In this document: in pieces, positions 6,635-9,009 of the stretch | Position numbering within the stretch: position 1 is the first letter of the stretch | How the letters are laid out: every line of letters begins with the position of its first letter | Translations under genes and position numbers: made by a program | Source: Chitinophagaceae bacterium | Lineage (GTDB): Bacteria; Bacteroidota; Bacteroidia; Chitinophagales; Chitinophagaceae | Assembly (NCBI GenBank): GCA_947472635.1 | Contig: CANJDY010000093.1 | Location: forward strand, 1 to 9,009 | Reading direction: 5' to 3' | Length of the DNA stretch: 9,009 nt | Notes under the pieces: model-generated | Databases searched by the model: none | Seen by the model: only the letters and a program-made list of their open reading frames with translations | Told to the model about the DNA's origin: nothing

Positions 6635-6647
6635 ACCCCAACGGGGT
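6635..6647 (-). repeat. Small GC-rich hairpin just upstream of the permease start codon
   Basis: In the permease message the sequence reads ACCCC-GTT-GGGGT, a perfect five-base-pair G/C stem with a three-base loop, ending seven bases before the ATG at 6627. It could partly hide the ribosome landing site or weakly pause transcription between rbfA and the permease gene. It resembles the element at 4388-4399. Its role is unknown. Confidence 0.4.
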
Positions 6648-6673
6648 GTTTTGTAAATGGGTTACAATAAATT

Positions 6674-7069
6674 TTAATCTTTTGTGGGGGTGTTCTCTTT
6701 TGAGGAGGTGTTTTCTTCCTTTTTTATTTTTTCAAATAGCTCTTCCATTTTAAAAACATAGTCTAGCGTATCATCAATAAAAAATTTCAGTTCGGGGATA
6801 CTGCGCAACTGGTGGCGAACCCTGGCCCCTAATTCCTTCCGGATCTCTTTATTTTTTTCTTCAAATTTTAATAAGGCCGATTGGGTGTCCTTCACCTGAA
6901 ACATACTTAGGTAAACCCTTGCCTCAAAAAGGTCGGGTGTAATTTTTACATTGGAAATGGAAATCATCCCTCCATCCACCATCAGGAGGCTCATGCGGCG
7001 AAATATGTCGTTCAGTTCTTCGTTGATCAACCCTGCTACCTGTTTTTGTCTTTTTGTTTCTGTCGTCAT
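6674..7069 (-). CDS. rbfA: 30S ribosome-binding factor A
   Basis: The 131-residue protein matches RbfA, a single KH-like domain protein that binds the immature 30S subunit and assists 16S rRNA 5'-end maturation, important in the cold. Seen are RQKQVAGLINEELNDIFRR (residues 7-25), the strand pair ISISNVKITPDLFEARVYLS (36-55), and the diagnostic LGARVRHQLRSIPELKFFIDDTL segment (80-102). The C-terminus (from about residue 115) is a charged, low-complexity tail rich in Lys, Glu, Ser and Thr, probably disordered, as in many RbfA proteins. The gene is first in a likely operon with the permease and is divergent from atpD. In many other bacteria rbfA lies by nusA-infB; that context is missing here. 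A -7 promoter element lies at 7089-7096. Confidence 0.95.
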   Translation of the reverse strand: MTTETKRQKQVAGLINEELNDIFRRMSLLMVDGGMISISNVKITPDLFEARVYLSMFQVKDTQSALLKFEEKNKEIRKELGARVRHQLRSIPELKFFIDDTLDYVFKMEELFEKIKKEENTSSKENTPTKD

Positions 7070-7088
7070 ATTATTTATAGCTAAGCTG

Positions 7089-7096
7089 CAAAATTA
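7089..7096 (-). promoter_or_regulatory. -7 element of the rbfA promoter
   Basis: The minus strand reads TAATTTTG followed by C, an exact match to TAnnTTTG, about 20 bases before the rbfA ATG at 7069. No TTTG or TTG is found at the expected -33 distance, so the call rests on the -7 element and its position. Confidence 0.55.
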
Positions 7097-7221
7097 CTTT
7101 TTTATTGTGATTTGGAGGGTTATTACTCAATCAGCGTATTTACTACTAACCAGCAGGGGGTGTTATTGGTATTACTTACTGGGGATGTTGGGTAAATGGA
7201 GCATTGTAGCCCCTAAAATGA

Positions 7222-8823
<1,602 letters not shown>

Positions 8824-8867
8824 ACTTTGGGAATTGCTAAAAATAATTATTAACCAATAAACCAGGT

Positions 8868-8880
8868 TCTCTTTTAGAGA
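8868..8880 (+). other. Small hairpin in the atpD-atpC spacer
   Basis: TCTCT-TTT-AGAGA forms a five-base-pair stem ending seven bases before the atpC ATG at 8888. It lacks a T-run and is too weak to be a terminator. It might influence atpC translation relative to atpD, but that is only a guess. Confidence 0.25.
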
Positions 8881-8887
8881 CAAGGGT

Positions 8888-9009
8888 ATGAATTTAGAAA
8901 TATTAACTCCCGAAAAAAAGATATTCAGTGGCGAAGTGTACGGTGTGCAGCTACCTGGTATCACTGGTTCTTTTGAAGTGCTCGATAAACATGCTCCCAT
9001 GGTTGGTGC
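8888..9009 (+). CDS. atpC: F-type ATP synthase subunit epsilon, N-terminal part
   Basis: The frame opens at ATG 8888 and runs off the right edge after 40 full codons of a protein that is usually 80-140 residues. The start MNLEILTPEKKIFSGEV, then VQLPGITGSFEVLDKHAPMVG, is the typical N-terminal beta-sandwich of the epsilon subunit, which joins the gamma stalk to the c-ring and can inhibit ATP hydrolysis. The family's usual consensus around the second stretch is LPG..G.fgvL..HAP, seen here with Phe-Glu-Val-Leu. It is second in an atpD-atpC operon with a 64-base spacer and no separate promoter seen. Whether it has the C-terminal helical hairpin that inhibits the enzyme (often missing in Bacteroidota) cannot be told from this part. 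Confidence 0.95.
   Translation, partial: MNLEILTPEKKIFSGEVYGVQLPGITGSFEVLDKHAPMVG

Overview
This is an ordinary chromosomal housekeeping stretch from a member of the Bacteroidota, most likely Chitinophagaceae or a close relative. That placement is inferred from several signs: an atpD-atpC pair with no other atp genes beside it, a beta subunit carrying an insertion of about 27 residues, an rbfA followed by a LolC/E-type permease gene, a short (256-residue) AMP nucleosidase, a transketolase N-terminal half encoded alone, A-rich leaders instead of clear Shine-Dalgarno sites, and promoters of the Bacteroidota type (TTTG, about 20 bases, then TAnnTTTG). I see no mobile element, CRISPR array, tRNA, rRNA or phage gene.

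Layout. Positions 1-953 (minus) hold a malate/L-lactate dehydrogenase-family oxidoreductase whose C-terminus lies beyond the left edge. Positions 1052-1822 (minus) hold AMP nucleosidase. Positions 1962-2402 (plus) hold a solo HsdR_N-like PD-(D/E)xK protein, divergent from AMP nucleosidase and convergent with ribosome recycling factor (2419-2985, minus). Positions 3097-4221 (minus) hold a WecA/MraY-type polyprenyl-phosphate sugar-1-phosphate transferase. Positions 4493-5329 (plus) hold the transketolase N-terminal subunit, which has its own promoter and ends at a perfect 30-base palindrome acting as a probable bidirectional terminator. Positions 5404-6627 (minus, lolC/E-like permease) and 6674-7069 (minus, rbfA) form an rbfA-permease operon. 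atpD (7318-8823) and the start of atpC (8888 onward) run out of the right edge on the plus strand.

Functionally the genes are a mix: translation (frr, rbfA), energy (atpDC), pentose phosphate metabolism (transketolase), nucleotide salvage (AMP nucleosidase), envelope biogenesis (WecA-like enzyme, Lol-like permease) and one uncharacterised nuclease-fold protein. They are arranged mostly as single-gene or two-gene units with divergent promoters, not as one pathway.

I found no convincing new system. The points most worth a second look are the solo HsdR_N protein, the transketolase N-half separated from its C-half, the consistent promoter motif, and two related small hairpins in non-coding DNA.
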